This document shows, in pieces, positions 52,044-59,599 of a DNA stretch of 64,000 bases. The position numbers and the translations under genes are program-made. This stretch comes from Allonocardiopsis opalescens (GTDB taxonomy: Bacteria > Actinomycetota > Actinomycetes > Streptosporangiales > Streptosporangiaceae): the NCBI RefSeq assembly GCF_003002095.1, contig NZ_PVZC01000001.1, positions 1,302,001 through 1,366,000 of the forward strand. The letters are read 5' to 3'. The number at the start of each line of letters is the position of its first letter. Position 1 is the first letter of the stretch. Below the pieces are notes generated by a model. It was given only the letters and a program-made list of their open reading frames with translations, was not told the DNA's origin and ran no database searches.

Positions 52044-53267
52044 ATGGCCAACAGCGCCGCCGGCGATCCGACCGGCCCGAAGCTGCCGATCGAGCGCGGC
52101 TGCCCGTTCGCCCCGCCCACCGCCTACGAACGGCTGCGCGAGCAGGCACCCGTCAACAAGGTACGCCTGACCAGCGGCGGCGAAGCCTGGTGGGTGTCCA
52201 GGCATGAGGAAGGCCGTGCCGTCCTCGCCGACCCCCGCTTCTCCTCCGACAAGCGCAAGGACGGCTTCCCGCTCTTCACCCTCGATGCGGCGACCCTCCG
52301 GCAGCTCCGCAGCCGGCCGCCGTTGATGCTCGGCATGGACGGCGCCGAACACGCCGCGGCCCGCCGCGCGGTGATCGGCGAGTTCACCGTGAAGCGGCTG
52401 GCCGCGCTGCGCCCGCGAGTCCAGGAAATCGTCGACCGCTTCATCGACCGCGTGCTCGCCGCCGACCAGCGGCCGGTCGACCTGGTCCAGGCGCTGGCCC
52501 TGCCCGTGCCCTCGCTCGTGATCTGCGAACTGCTCGGCGTCCCCTACACCGACCACGACTTCTTCCAGAGCCGCACCACCATGATGGTGAGCCGGACCTC
52601 GCCCGAAGACCGCCGGCGAGCCTTCGCCGAACTGCACGCCTACCTCGACGGCCTGGTCACCCGCAAAGAGTCCGCACCCGGCGACGACCTGTTCGGCCGA
52701 CAGATCGCCCGGCAGGGCCGGCAGGGCACCGTCGACCACGCGGGCCTGGTGAGCCTGGCCTTCCTGCTGCTGACCGCCGGACACGAGACCACGGCGAACA
52801 TGATCTCGCTCGGCGTGGTCGGGCTGCTCAGCCACCCGCAGGAACTGGCCCTGATCACCGCCGACCCGGACAAGACGCCCATGGCCGTGGAGGAACTGCT
52901 GCGCTTCTTCACCATCGCCGACGGAGTCACCTCCCGCCTGGCCACCGAAGACGTGGAGATCGGCGGTGTGGGCATCAGGGCCGGCGAGGGCGTCATCGTC
53001 TCGACCCTGTCGGCCAACTGGGACCCGGCGGCGTTCAAGGACCCGGCCGAGCTGGATATCGAGCGCGGCGCCCGCCACCACCTCGCCTTCGGCTTCGGTC
53101 CGCACCAGTGCCTCGGCCAGAACCTCGCCCGGATGGAACTGCAGATCGTCTTCGACACACTGTTCCGCCGCATCCCCACCCTGCGGCTCGCCGCCCCGGT
53201 CGAGGACCTGCCGTTCAAGAACGACGCCGTCATCTACGGCGTCCATGAACTCCCGGTCACCTGGTGA
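52044..53267 (+). CDS. Cytochrome P450, CYP105-like
   Basis: A soluble monooxygenase of 407 residues. The I-helix reads LLTAGHETTANMISLG, the K-helix ExxR is EELLRF, and the haem loop is FGFGPHQCLGQNLARMELQI. The N-terminal layout (CPFAPPTAYERLREQAPVNKVRL) is CYP105-like, a family linked to xenobiotic and secondary-metabolite hydroxylation. ATG 52044 follows TGGAGGTCC. No ferredoxin is adjacent, so an electron-donor pair must be encoded elsewhere. Confidence 0.93.
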   Translation: MANSAAGDPTGPKLPIERGCPFAPPTAYERLREQAPVNKVRLTSGGEAWWVSRHEEGRAVLADPRFSSDKRKDGFPLFTLDAATLRQLRSRPPLMLGMDGAEHAAARRAVIGEFTVKRLAALRPRVQEIVDRFIDRVLAADQRPVDLVQALALPVPSLVICELLGVPYTDHDFFQSRTTMMVSRTSPEDRRRAFAELHAYLDGLVTRKESAPGDDLFGRQIARQGRQGTVDHAGLVSLAFLLLTAGHETTANMISLGVVGLLSHPQELALITADPDKTPMAVEELLRFFTIADGVTSRLATEDVEIGGVGIRAGEGVIVSTLSANWDPAAFKDPAELDIERGARHHLAFGFGPHQCLGQNLARMELQIVFDTLFRRIPTLRLAAPVEDLPFKNDAVIYGVHELPVTW

Positions 53268-53297
53268 GCAGGACCACGCGCAGGGCGACGAACCGGC

Positions 53298-53993
53298 TCA
53301 GCGCTCGGCCAGAGCTTCGCGACGGATCCACTGGAACAGGGTGGGGTTGTCGGTGGTGGTGATGACGCTGACGGTGGTACGGAGGTAGCGGTCGTCGTCC
53401 AGCAGCGCCAGCATGCTCGCGGCCAAATCCGTGCGGGCGGTGAACCTGCCGTCGGCGCGGCCCTCGACAAGGGTGTAGCCGGTGACCGACGGCAGGTGGT
53501 AGAGCCCGCTCGGGCGCACGATCGTCCAGTCCAGCCCGCTGGCGCGGATCAGCCTCTCCATCCGCCGCATGTCGTCGTAGAGCGTCTTGCCCAGCACCCG
53601 CGTCACGTACGGCAGCAGCACCCGGTTGAACAGGAACCCGCCATCGGAGTACGGACGCGGATCCACCCCGCTCGAGCTGACGACGGCGAGCCGGCGCACC
53701 CGATGCCGCTCCATCGCGGCGACGATGTTGGCCGCACCACGTGAGTAGGTGCTGATCGGTTCCCTGCCGGCGGGCACCCCGAGCGTCGACAGCACCGCAT
53801 CCCGCTGCGCCACGACGGCATCGACGGCCACGGAATCGAGCACGTCGGCACCCACTGTTTCGAGCCGGTCGTGGTGCAGCGGAAACGATTCCGGCCGCCG
53901 GGTGACCGCGGTGACCTGATGTCCGGCGGCGAGAGCATGACCGGTGAGCAGCCGACCGGTGCGCCCATTGGCGCCGAAGACCGTGATGAGCAC
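53298..53993 (-). CDS. NAD(P)H-binding (NmrA-like) oxidoreductase
   Basis: Atypical SDR of 231 residues with the cofactor loop VFGANGRTGRLLTGHALAAGHQVTAVTR and VVSSSGVDPRPYSD. It resembles NAD(P)H-binding flavin reductase/NmrA-like proteins. GTG 53993 is taken because AGGAAGGA lies eight bases upstream; the frame extends to 54203. Its upstream region carries copy B of the 49-bp module, so it is probably expressed together with the SDR gene at 49841. Confidence 0.87.
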   Translation of the reverse strand: MLITVFGANGRTGRLLTGHALAAGHQVTAVTRRPESFPLHHDRLETVGADVLDSVAVDAVVAQRDAVLSTLGVPAGREPISTYSRGAANIVAAMERHRVRRLAVVSSSGVDPRPYSDGGFLFNRVLLPYVTRVLGKTLYDDMRRMERLIRASGLDWTIVRPSGLYHLPSVTGYTLVEGRADGRFTARTDLAASMLALLDDDRYLRTTVSVITTTDNPTLFQWIRREALAER

Positions 53994-54185
53994 GATGACC
54001 GTCCTTCCTGGAAGCCGGAGACATCGGCGCGGGCGATGGACAACGCGCTGTGCCTTCCCTTGACCGCGACCCCGCCGCGTCCCCGACATGGGCCCGCCGG
54101 ACGGTGTCGCCGCCGATTGGACTCGCGTCCTCCCCGCCGCGGAGATGCCACGGTTGACGAACACAAGTCGCCGATGACCGGATGC

Positions 54186-54234
54186 CTGTGACAGCGCGGT
54201 CATGTGACACCCGCCACCACTTCCGGGTGTCGCA
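54186..54234. promoter_or_regulatory. 49-bp regulatory module, copy B
   Basis: CTGTGAC (54186-54192), CATGTGAC (54201-54208) and CGGGTGTCGCA (54224-54234) reproduce copy A at 50817-50865 in order and spacing. It lies about 190 bp before the NmrA-like gene and faces only an integrase remnant on the other side. Confidence 0.62.
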
Positions 54235-54329
54235 AAACGGTCCGGGATGCGCCACTCGTGCGTGACCCCGTCGAAGGGCCGACAGAGGAGAGCGGGATCA
54301 ACGCGCCTTTCTGCGGCGGCGCAGGGCCG

Positions 54330-54613
54330 TGGCGATCGACAACGAGTGGGACGCGGTGTTCACCGCGCCCATGGGCGGCCTGCGTGATCCCAGCACACCA
54401 GCCGCGACCTGCGCCGGGCGCTGGATGCGGCCGCCCCCTGGGCCGGTTCGCAGTCGGCCGCAAGACCGTGACCACCCTCATGGGCGAGGCCGGTCCGAGC
54501 GCGCGGACCGGCTCGGGCACGCCAAGGCGTCGATGAGGCAGGACGTCTACTTCAGCCGGAAGAAGGCCGCCACGGGCGCCGCCACCGTGCTGCAGGCCGT
54601 GGTCGGCGAGTAG
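54330..54613 (+). pseudogene. Tyrosine integrase C-terminal remnant, several frameshifts
   Basis: The three frames read in turn give fragments of one integrase: AIDNEWDAVFTAPMGGLRDPS, then TSRDLRRALDAAA, then GRFAVGRKTVTTLMGEAGPSAR, then LGHAKASMRQDVYFSRKKAATGAATVL and a stop. These match the family landmarks RKTVxTLM, LGHxxxSMTQD and the nucleophile Tyr in DVYFSR. At least three frameshifts separate them and the N-terminal half is gone. It lies directly left of the tRNA-Lys fragment at 54696, the normal place of an integrase relative to its attachment site. Confidence 0.75.
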
Positions 54614-54695
54614 AGGGACGGAGGAACATCGTGTGGGTTATGCGTGGGAACGCCAGCGAGGGCCAAGAACCTTGGCGCTCTGAGCTGGTGGTTTG

Positions 54696-54740
54696 TGCGC
54701 CGCCAGGGACTCGAACCCCGAACCCGCTGATTAAGAGTTC
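54696..54740 (-). other. tRNA-Lys(CTT) 3' fragment, att site copy 1
   Basis: Read on the minus strand this is the 3' part of a lysine tRNA: anticodon loop CTCTTAA, the 3' anticodon strand TCAGC, variable bases, T arm with TTCGAGT, and acceptor strand GGCGGCGCA. No CCA is encoded. The 5' half is missing, because the sequence upstream of ACTCTTAAT does not form the D arm or acceptor. This is what remains at the displaced end of an integrative element. Confidence 0.8.
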
Positions 54741-54932
54741 ACTGGACGGGGGTCTCGGAGTGCCATTTGGTGACGCTATATGTTGTTTGGCCGGTTCGCC
54801 GCCGAGTCGTATGCCGGTAAATGGCATTCGATGACTTCCTGTGTCTGGCTGGTCGATATCCGCCTGGCACGTTTGGAGCACGCCCGATCGCGTCTGCCGG
54901 TCTCGGCGGCGATGATTCACATTTGGTTCCTC
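54696..54932. repeat. Direct repeat of about 235 bp, copy 1
   Basis: The tRNA-Lys fragment and the following 190 bp recur at 59026-59262 in the same orientation, without gaps, at roughly 80 percent identity by eye. Shared segments include TGCCATTTGGTG, TTCGATGACTTCCTGTGTC and GGCTGGTCGATATCCGCC. It contains GGCACGTTTGGAGCACGCC (54866-54884), similar to repeats at 58945 and 59195, which look like integrase arm sites. Confidence 0.75.
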
Positions 54933-55435
54933 CATTGTGCGGATCGGGCGAGGTCATGGCCGTAGGTGTCGGTGTGTTTGTGGATGGTGTCGGGGGCGGG
55001 GGGTGCGGGCCAGGCTTGGACGAGGCAGTCCTCGACGGGTTCGAATGCGACGCTGTCGGGGCCGGTGTCGCGGCCGCGGGCGTGGATGCGCAGGCGGTAG
55101 CTGCCTGGGCCGGTCTGGGTGAGGTCGGGGAGGGGCGGTGGGTCGGTCATCATGGTGTCGATGCGTGCTCGGCCGTGGGGCGCCTCCAGGGTGGTGTCGG
55201 CGATCTCGTCCCAGGCGTCGAGGTCGGGCGGGGGAGGAGGGCCGGGCAGCGGTTGCACGGCGAGGTTGACCTGGCCGCTGCTGGCGCCGGTGTAGATGAC
55301 GACCTGGCCGGGCGCGGTGGCGAACAGGCCGTTGTACGCGGGCTCGGTGTTCCACGGGTCGGTCTGGTCGGCCACCCGGAACTGGTGGTAGTCCACCCGT
55401 ACGACCCCGTGGACGGCCTCTGCCGGACTGGTCAT
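54917..55435 (-). CDS. ComJ/Nin-like candidate nuclease inhibitor
   Basis: A 172-residue soluble protein. DYHQFRVADQ near the N-terminus, GQVVIYTGASSGQVNLAVQ, WDEIADTTLEAP and GPGSYRLRIHARG follow the layout of Bacillus ComJ/Nin, the inhibitor of the nuclease NucA. It starts 25 bp after the end of a truncated NucA/NucB-type nuclease gene, the same partnership. AAGGAGGGC precedes the ATG. The last codons lie within repeat copy 1. The family call is from remembered pattern only. If right, it is an orphan antitoxin-like protein whose partner is broken. Confidence 0.6.
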   Translation of the reverse strand: MTSPAEAVHGVVRVDYHQFRVADQTDPWNTEPAYNGLFATAPGQVVIYTGASSGQVNLAVQPLPGPPPPPDLDAWDEIADTTLEAPHGRARIDTMMTDPPPLPDLTQTGPGSYRLRIHARGRDTGPDSVAFEPVEDCLVQAWPAPPAPDTIHKHTDTYGHDLARSAQWRNQM

Positions 55436-55460
55436 GCTGCTCGGCCCTCCTTGTGTGTTC

Positions 55461-55740
55461 CTACTCGTCGATGAAGACGAAGAACGGGTCTCGTTCTATT
55501 ACTCGTTGGGACTGGTAGAAAGCGAGGAGGAGACCTCCTGCGCTGCTGTTCTGCGCAGCGTTGATCATGCAGGAGCTGCAGCCGCGCGGGCCGGTGATCC
55601 CGATGGGGCGCCGGTCGTCGTTGATCTGGCACCAGTCGAACGTACGCGGGCCGGTCTCACCTGGTGTCACCTCACCAGTGGAGGCTCCTTGCCAGGTTGA
55701 TCGGAACGGGTACTCGTCACAGCTCATCCCGCTTTGCCGA
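55461..55740 (-). pseudogene. Truncated NucA/NucB deoxyribonuclease domain
   Basis: The C-terminal 90 residues of a NucA/NucB domain are intact: MSCDEYPFRSTWQGA, FDWCQIND and GLLLAFYQSQRVIERDPFFVFIDE before the stop. CDEYPF is the catalytic signature. Upstream of about 55740 the frame continues but becomes antisense to an integrase fragment, so the N-terminus was lost at a recombination junction. In relatives this domain ends secreted nucleases or polymorphic toxins. Confidence 0.72.
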
Positions 55741-55769
55741 GGGAATCGCGTAGGGCAGGCCACAGAGCC

Positions 55770-55925
55770 ATTGCGGTCCAAGAACTCCTCGGGCTCTCCT
55801 CCATCACCAACACCGCCGACACCTACACCAGCGTCCTCCCCCAACTCGCCCACACCACCGCGCAAGAAGCCGCCAACCTCATCCCGCGCACCCAGCCACA
55901 CCGAATTGCGGCGAAGGAACGGTGA
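55770..55925 (+). pseudogene. Second tyrosine integrase C-terminal remnant
   Basis: The frame AVQELLGLSSITNTADTYTSVLPQLAHTTAQEAANLIPR matches the end of actinobacterial phage/plasmid integrases, which read VQELLGHSS-x-TADTYTSVLP with the nucleophile Tyr. The rest of the gene is missing. It is of a different subtype from the remnant at 54330, so two elements have decayed here. Confidence 0.7.
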
Positions 55926-55927
55926 CA

Positions 55928-56119
55928 CGCGGACACAGCGTCGTGCCCATCCCGGGCACGCTGCGCACCGCCCGCCTGGAGGGGAACGCCGGCGCCGCAC
56001 GGCTGACGTCGTCCGAGGACGAGAGCGCGCGCATGGAAGCGCTGTCCGTGGTCGGCGAGCGCGAGTCGGCGCTGGGCGACAACTGGTCCTACGGCATCAC
56101 CCCGCCGCCGGCGCGCTGA
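55928..56119 (+). pseudogene. Aldo/keto reductase C-terminal fragment
   Basis: GHSVVPIPGTLRTARLEGNAGAARL corresponds to the conserved C-terminal phosphate-binding segment of aldo/keto reductases (VPIPGTxxxxxLxEN). The rest of the enzyme is absent and the tail is divergent. An intact relative is encoded 730 bp downstream but differs too much to be its direct source. Confidence 0.6.
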
Positions 56120-56126
56120 CCGCACG

Positions 56127-56164
56127 GGCCGCGGGAAGGACTGGGCGAAGACCTTCCCGCGGCC
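56127..56164. terminator. Hairpin terminator between pseudogene and TetR gene
   Basis: Perfect 13-bp stem GGCCGCGGGAAGG (56127-56139) with its complement at 56152-56164 and a 12-base loop. It directly precedes the stop of the convergent TetR gene and would serve that transcript. Confidence 0.6.
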
Positions 56165-56165
56165 G

Positions 56166-56747
56166 TCAGCGGGACGCCCCGGGAGTTCCGATCCCGTCGA
56201 AGACCATCGCGGTCAGCCTGCGTCCCTGCGCGGCACCGTCGTCATGGGGCGCGACGCGCCAGAGGAAGCCCATCAGGAGCAGGACGTCGCCCGGGTCGAG
56301 GCCCGGGCGGACGCTTCCCTCGGCGACGCAGGCGTCGAGCAGCTTGGCGACGGCGGCGGTGACCGGGGCGTAGGTCTCGTTGATCGCGTCCTGGATCGCG
56401 GCATTGTGCAGTGCCTCGCCGAGGCCGTGCTTGACGCGGATGTAGGCGGCGAGGGTCCCGAACCACTCGACGAAGGCCTCCTTGGCGGGACGTCGCGCCA
56501 GCAGGCCGTCCACCGCCGCGACCAGCTTCTCGACGTCGTGCCGGTACACCGCCAGGATCAGCGCCTCCCTAGTCGGGAAGTGGCGGTAGAGCGTGCCCGC
56601 TCCGACACCGGCGCGCTTGGCCACCTCGTTCATCGAGGTCGCGGGGTTCTGTGCGAACAGGGCGTGAGCGACCTCCAGGATCGCGGCGCGGTTGTGCGCG
56701 GCCGCCTTGCGCTGGGTCCCGTACGTCGTCGCCGTCTCGTCAGGCAC
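56166..56747 (-). CDS. TetR-family regulator of the AKR/DUF998 unit
   Basis: A 193-residue repressor. HTH segment: AILEVAHALFAQNPATSMNEVAKRAGVGAGTLYRHFPTREALILAVY. The ligand domain includes ALHNAAIQDAINETYAPVTAAVAKLLDA, typical of the SbtR-like C-terminal family. It is divergent from the aldo/keto reductase, with two identical operator-like palindromes between. Confidence 0.92.
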   Translation of the reverse strand: MPDETATTYGTQRKAAAHNRAAILEVAHALFAQNPATSMNEVAKRAGVGAGTLYRHFPTREALILAVYRHDVEKLVAAVDGLLARRPAKEAFVEWFGTLAAYIRVKHGLGEALHNAAIQDAINETYAPVTAAVAKLLDACVAEGSVRPGLDPGDVLLLMGFLWRVAPHDDGAAQGRRLTAMVFDGIGTPGASR

Positions 56748-56771
56748 GGACAGTCTCCTCCCGTTGACTTC

Positions 56772-56817
56772 CGGAGAACTCTCCGCTAGTTTCGACCTAG
56801 TCGCGGAGAACTCTCCG
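56772..56817. promoter_or_regulatory. Pair of TetR operators
   Basis: CGGAGAACTCTCCG occurs at 56772-56785 and again at 56804-56817. Each has six-base inverted arms CGGAGA/TCTCCG. The centre-to-centre spacing is 32 bp, three helical turns, so two dimers could bind on one face of the helix between the divergent promoters. Confidence 0.72.
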
Positions 56818-56846
56818 TAAGTTTCACTCTAGCAGGAGGCACTCTG

Positions 56847-57899
56847 ATGCGTTACGTCAAGCTCGGCACCACCGGCCTGGACGTGTCCCCGATCGCCATC
56901 GGCGCGATGACCTACGGCGAGCCCGACCGGGGCCACCCGGTGTGGTCGATGGGCGAGAAGGACGCGCGACCGCTGATCCGCCACGCGGTGGAGGCCGGCA
57001 TCAACTTCTTCGACACCGCGAACATGTACTCCAACGGCTCGAGCGAGGAGATCCTCGGCCGGGCGCTGGCCGACTTCGCCAACCGTGACGACGTCGTCAT
57101 CGCGACCAAGCTGCGTCACCCCATGCGCCCTGGCCCCAACGGCAAGGGCCTGTCGCGCAAGGCGATCATGGCGGAGGTCGACCACTCGCTGCGGCGGCTC
57201 GGCACCGACTACATCGACCTGTACCAGGTCCACCGCAACGACCCGTCCACCCCGTTGGAGGAGACGCTCGAAGCGCTGAGCGACCTCGTCCAGGCCGGCA
57301 AAGTGCGCTACCTGGGTGCCTCCTCGATGCGCGCCTGGGAGATGGCCAAGGCCCTGCACCTGCAGAAGGCCCGCGGCTGGGCCCGCTTCGTGTCGATGCA
57401 GGACCACTACAACCTGCTTGCCCGCGAGGAGGAGCGCGAGATGATCCCGCTCTGCCTCGACGAGGGCGTCGGCACCATCGTCTGGTCCCCGCTGGCGCGC
57501 GGCCGCCTCGCCCGCGCCTGGGCCGACGCGAAGGCGACCTCGCGTGCCCAGACCGACGGCGCCTTCGCCGACATGCTCTACACCCCCTCCACCGAGGAGT
57601 CCGACCGTGCGATCGTCGACGCCGTCGGGCGGGTCGCCGAGGCGCACGGAGTGAAGCGAGCGCAGGTCGCACTCGCCTGGCTGCGGTCCAAGCCGGTGGT
57701 CACCGCCCCGCTGGTCGGCGCGAGCACGACACAGCAGATCGACGACGCCGTCGCCTCGCTCGACCTGGAGCTCACCGACGCCGAGCTGCTCGAGCTCGAA
57801 GCGCCGTACACGCCCCGCTACGACTTCCAGGGCGTCTCCGACGAGGCCGAGCTCGACGCCATCCGCGCCCGCATCCCCGGCATGGCCCTGAAGGGGTGA
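56847..57899 (+). CDS. Aldo/keto reductase (YajO/Tas-like)
   Basis: NADPH-dependent reductase of 350 residues. The start MRYVKLGTTGLDVSPIAIGAMTYGEP is standard. Catalytic residues appear in FFDTANMYSNG (Asp, Tyr), ATKLRHP (Lys) and YQVHRND (His). APLVGASTTQQIDDAVASLDLELT forms the C-terminal cofactor clamp. Its stop overlaps the GTG of a DUF998 gene (GTGA). It is controlled presumably by the divergent TetR; the natural substrate is unknown. Confidence 0.93.
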   Translation: MRYVKLGTTGLDVSPIAIGAMTYGEPDRGHPVWSMGEKDARPLIRHAVEAGINFFDTANMYSNGSSEEILGRALADFANRDDVVIATKLRHPMRPGPNGKGLSRKAIMAEVDHSLRRLGTDYIDLYQVHRNDPSTPLEETLEALSDLVQAGKVRYLGASSMRAWEMAKALHLQKARGWARFVSMQDHYNLLAREEEREMIPLCLDEGVGTIVWSPLARGRLARAWADAKATSRAQTDGAFADMLYTPSTEESDRAIVDAVGRVAEAHGVKRAQVALAWLRSKPVVTAPLVGASTTQQIDDAVASLDLELTDAELLELEAPYTPRYDFQGVSDEAELDAIRARIPGMALKG

Positions 57900-58618
57900 C
57901 CGCCATGACCTCCATCCTCCGCACCGGACCGGCCGCCCGCCTCGGCGCCCTCCTGCTGCTCCTCGGCCCGCTGGCAAGCTGGGCCGCCGAACTCGTCACC
58001 GCCGCAGCGTGGACCAACCCCCGCTACGCACCCTTGTACAACTGGGTCAGCCACCTCGGGCTGCCCGAGCGTGAGACCGCGTTCGGTCAGGTCGCGGACT
58101 CACCCCTCGCGTGGGTCATGAACACCGGCTGGGTGATCTACGGCGCCGTCCTGATCGTCGGCGTCACCCTCCTCCTCGACCAGCGCCAGGGCTGGCGCCC
58201 TGTCGTCCTGACGCTGCTCGCGGTGCTCTCGGGCGTCGGGGTGTCGCTCGTCGGCATCGTGCACGGCTCGAACGAGAACGTCGCCAACGGGCTCGCGGTG
58301 TTCCACTTCCTCGGCGCGCAGACCGTCATCGTCAGCGGCAACGTCTTCGCGCTCCTCGCGGGCCTGTCCGCCCGGCGCCTGGGCCTCGACCGCGCCCGGG
58401 GCAGGACCCTTGCGGCCCTCGGCGTCCTCGGTCTGATCGGCTTCGCCCTGTTCATGGTCGACGTCCGCGCCGGCATCGAATGGAACATCGGGCTGTTCGA
58501 ACGCTGGGCGATCTACCCGATCATGGTCGGGCACGCCCTGCTCGGCATCAGCATGCTGACCCGCCAACCAGCGCAGCCGTCTGACAAGCCGGAAGCCGGT
58601 GCGGTTCCCTCGCGCTGA
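57896..58618 (+). CDS. DUF998 integral membrane protein
   Basis: A 240-residue membrane protein with about six hydrophobic helices. Family marks are NPRYAPLYNWVSHLGLPE after TM1 and VGIVHGSNEN between helices. Function is unknown in the family. It is translationally coupled to the aldo/keto reductase. ATG 57905 is an alternative start. Confidence 0.87.
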   Translation: MTAMTSILRTGPAARLGALLLLLGPLASWAAELVTAAAWTNPRYAPLYNWVSHLGLPERETAFGQVADSPLAWVMNTGWVIYGAVLIVGVTLLLDQRQGWRPVVLTLLAVLSGVGVSLVGIVHGSNENVANGLAVFHFLGAQTVIVSGNVFALLAGLSARRLGLDRARGRTLAALGVLGLIGFALFMVDVRAGIEWNIGLFERWAIYPIMVGHALLGISMLTRQPAQPSDKPEAGAVPSR

Positions 58619-59025
58619 ACCAATGCCGGCGGCCCGCTCCCAGCAGCACCGAATCCGGACCACCGACACGGCCGGCATGGGGCAGCGCCGGACAGAGCGA
58701 CTGCACCCAAATCGCCCACCCCGACCAGCACACCGCCGTCGCCGTTCGCTGCTGAGGGCCCGATGAACGTCGATGACGAACTGATCAACTCAGGAACCGG
58801 CGACTGGTGCGTGCCGCAGTACGGCACGGCGTCTAGGCTTTCGCTTCTTCGGGTTCTTGCGCGCGGTCAGTGTGATGGGTGGCGGGACCAGCAGCGCGAG
58901 CGTCGCTCCCCCTGACCTGCCGCTTCGACCGAATCCCGACGGTAGAGCACGTTTAGAGCACGTCCGGACACGGGAAAACCCCAGCGTCAACGTAGAAAAT
59001 TCCCGTTGACCTGGGGTTTTGGGGG
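58619..59025. other. Flank of att copy 2: arm-type repeat and strong hairpin
   Basis: No gene is supported in these 400 bp. GAGCACGTTTAGAGCACGTC (58945-58964) resembles repeats inside both long repeat copies and may be an integrase arm site. A hairpin follows: AAAACCCCAG...GTCAACG (58975-58992) pairs with CGTTGACCTGGGGTTTT (59004-59020). It lies five bases from the tRNA fragment end and looks like the original terminator of the tRNA-Lys gene, read on the minus strand. Confidence 0.55.
58975..59020 (-). terminator. Bidirectional hairpin terminator of the tRNA-Lys locus
   Basis: A 17-bp stem with one bulged base and an AT-rich 11-base loop has A and T runs on its two outer sides, so it can terminate in both directions. 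It immediately follows the tRNA fragment on the minus strand. Confidence 0.65.
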
Positions 59026-59070
59026 TGCGCCGCCGGGGACTCGAACCCCGAACCCGCTGATTAAGAGTTC
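59026..59070 (-). other. tRNA-Lys(CTT) 3' fragment, att site copy 2
   Basis: Same 45 bp as copy 1 with one base changed (CCCCG in the T stem instead of CCCTG, restoring a Watson-Crick pair). The tRNA 5' half is again absent on the right side. It retains the natural terminator hairpin on its 3' side, so this copy probably marks the original chromosomal flank. Confidence 0.8.
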
Positions 59071-59262
59071 CCTTGATGGGTGTCTCGGAATGCCATTTGG
59101 TGTCGCCGAGCGTTGTTTGGTCTGGTCGTCGCCGATTCGTATGCCGGTTGATGGTGTTCGATGACTTCCTGTGTCGGGCTGGTCGATATCCGCCGAGCAC
59201 GTTCGGAGCACGCCTGATCGCGTCTGTTGGTTTCAGCGGCGGTGATTCATGTTCGATTCCTC
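59026..59262. repeat. Direct repeat of about 235 bp, copy 2
   Basis: Second copy of 54696-54932, exactly 4330 bp further on. It carries GAGCACGTTCGGAGCACGCC (59195-59214), the counterpart of the arm-type repeat in copy 1. The two copies bracket the decayed island. Confidence 0.75.
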
Positions 59263-59599
59263 GACCGCTTCTGGACCGACGTGCTCACCCGCCAGGTCGC
59301 CAACTGGCAGCGCGACGCCCACCCCGGAAGTCGACGCGTGATGCACGGACCACGACCGGGGCCCGCTCCCTGTGAATCACCCGCAGATCGCGTCCCAATG
59401 GGAAGAACTTGATGAAAAGACCGTTTTGGTCCATTCGGGTCGTCACTTAATGCCGGCTGGCCGCTGTCGGCCGCTATCCGGGCCGAGTCGAGCCAACGAC
59501 CTACCATGGTCCCATGACGTTGGACGCGCCTTTCCGGGTGTCCGACCCCCCAGGCGGTCGGGGGTGACCAGACGCCATCGGAACCAGCCGGGGCGTGAA
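59263..59599. other. Upstream region of the NB-ARC gene, no gene seen
   Basis: About 340 bp. The frame of the NB-ARC gene is open from 59372, but the encoded stretch before 59600 lacks conserved sequence. A short plus-strand tail RFWTDVLTRQVANWQRDAHPG (59260-59325) may be a gene remnant that I cannot identify. Confidence 0.35.

Noticed and set aside
54552..54957. Small minus-strand frames containing ELLISGFGVRVPGGA
   Set aside because: This peptide is the translation of the tRNA-Lys 3' end and its flank; it recurs at 59000-59200 for the same reason and is not a protein.
54696..59070. Intact tRNA-Lys genes at the two att copies
   Set aside because: Only the part from the anticodon loop to the discriminator base is present; the D arm and 5' acceptor strand cannot be found next to either copy.
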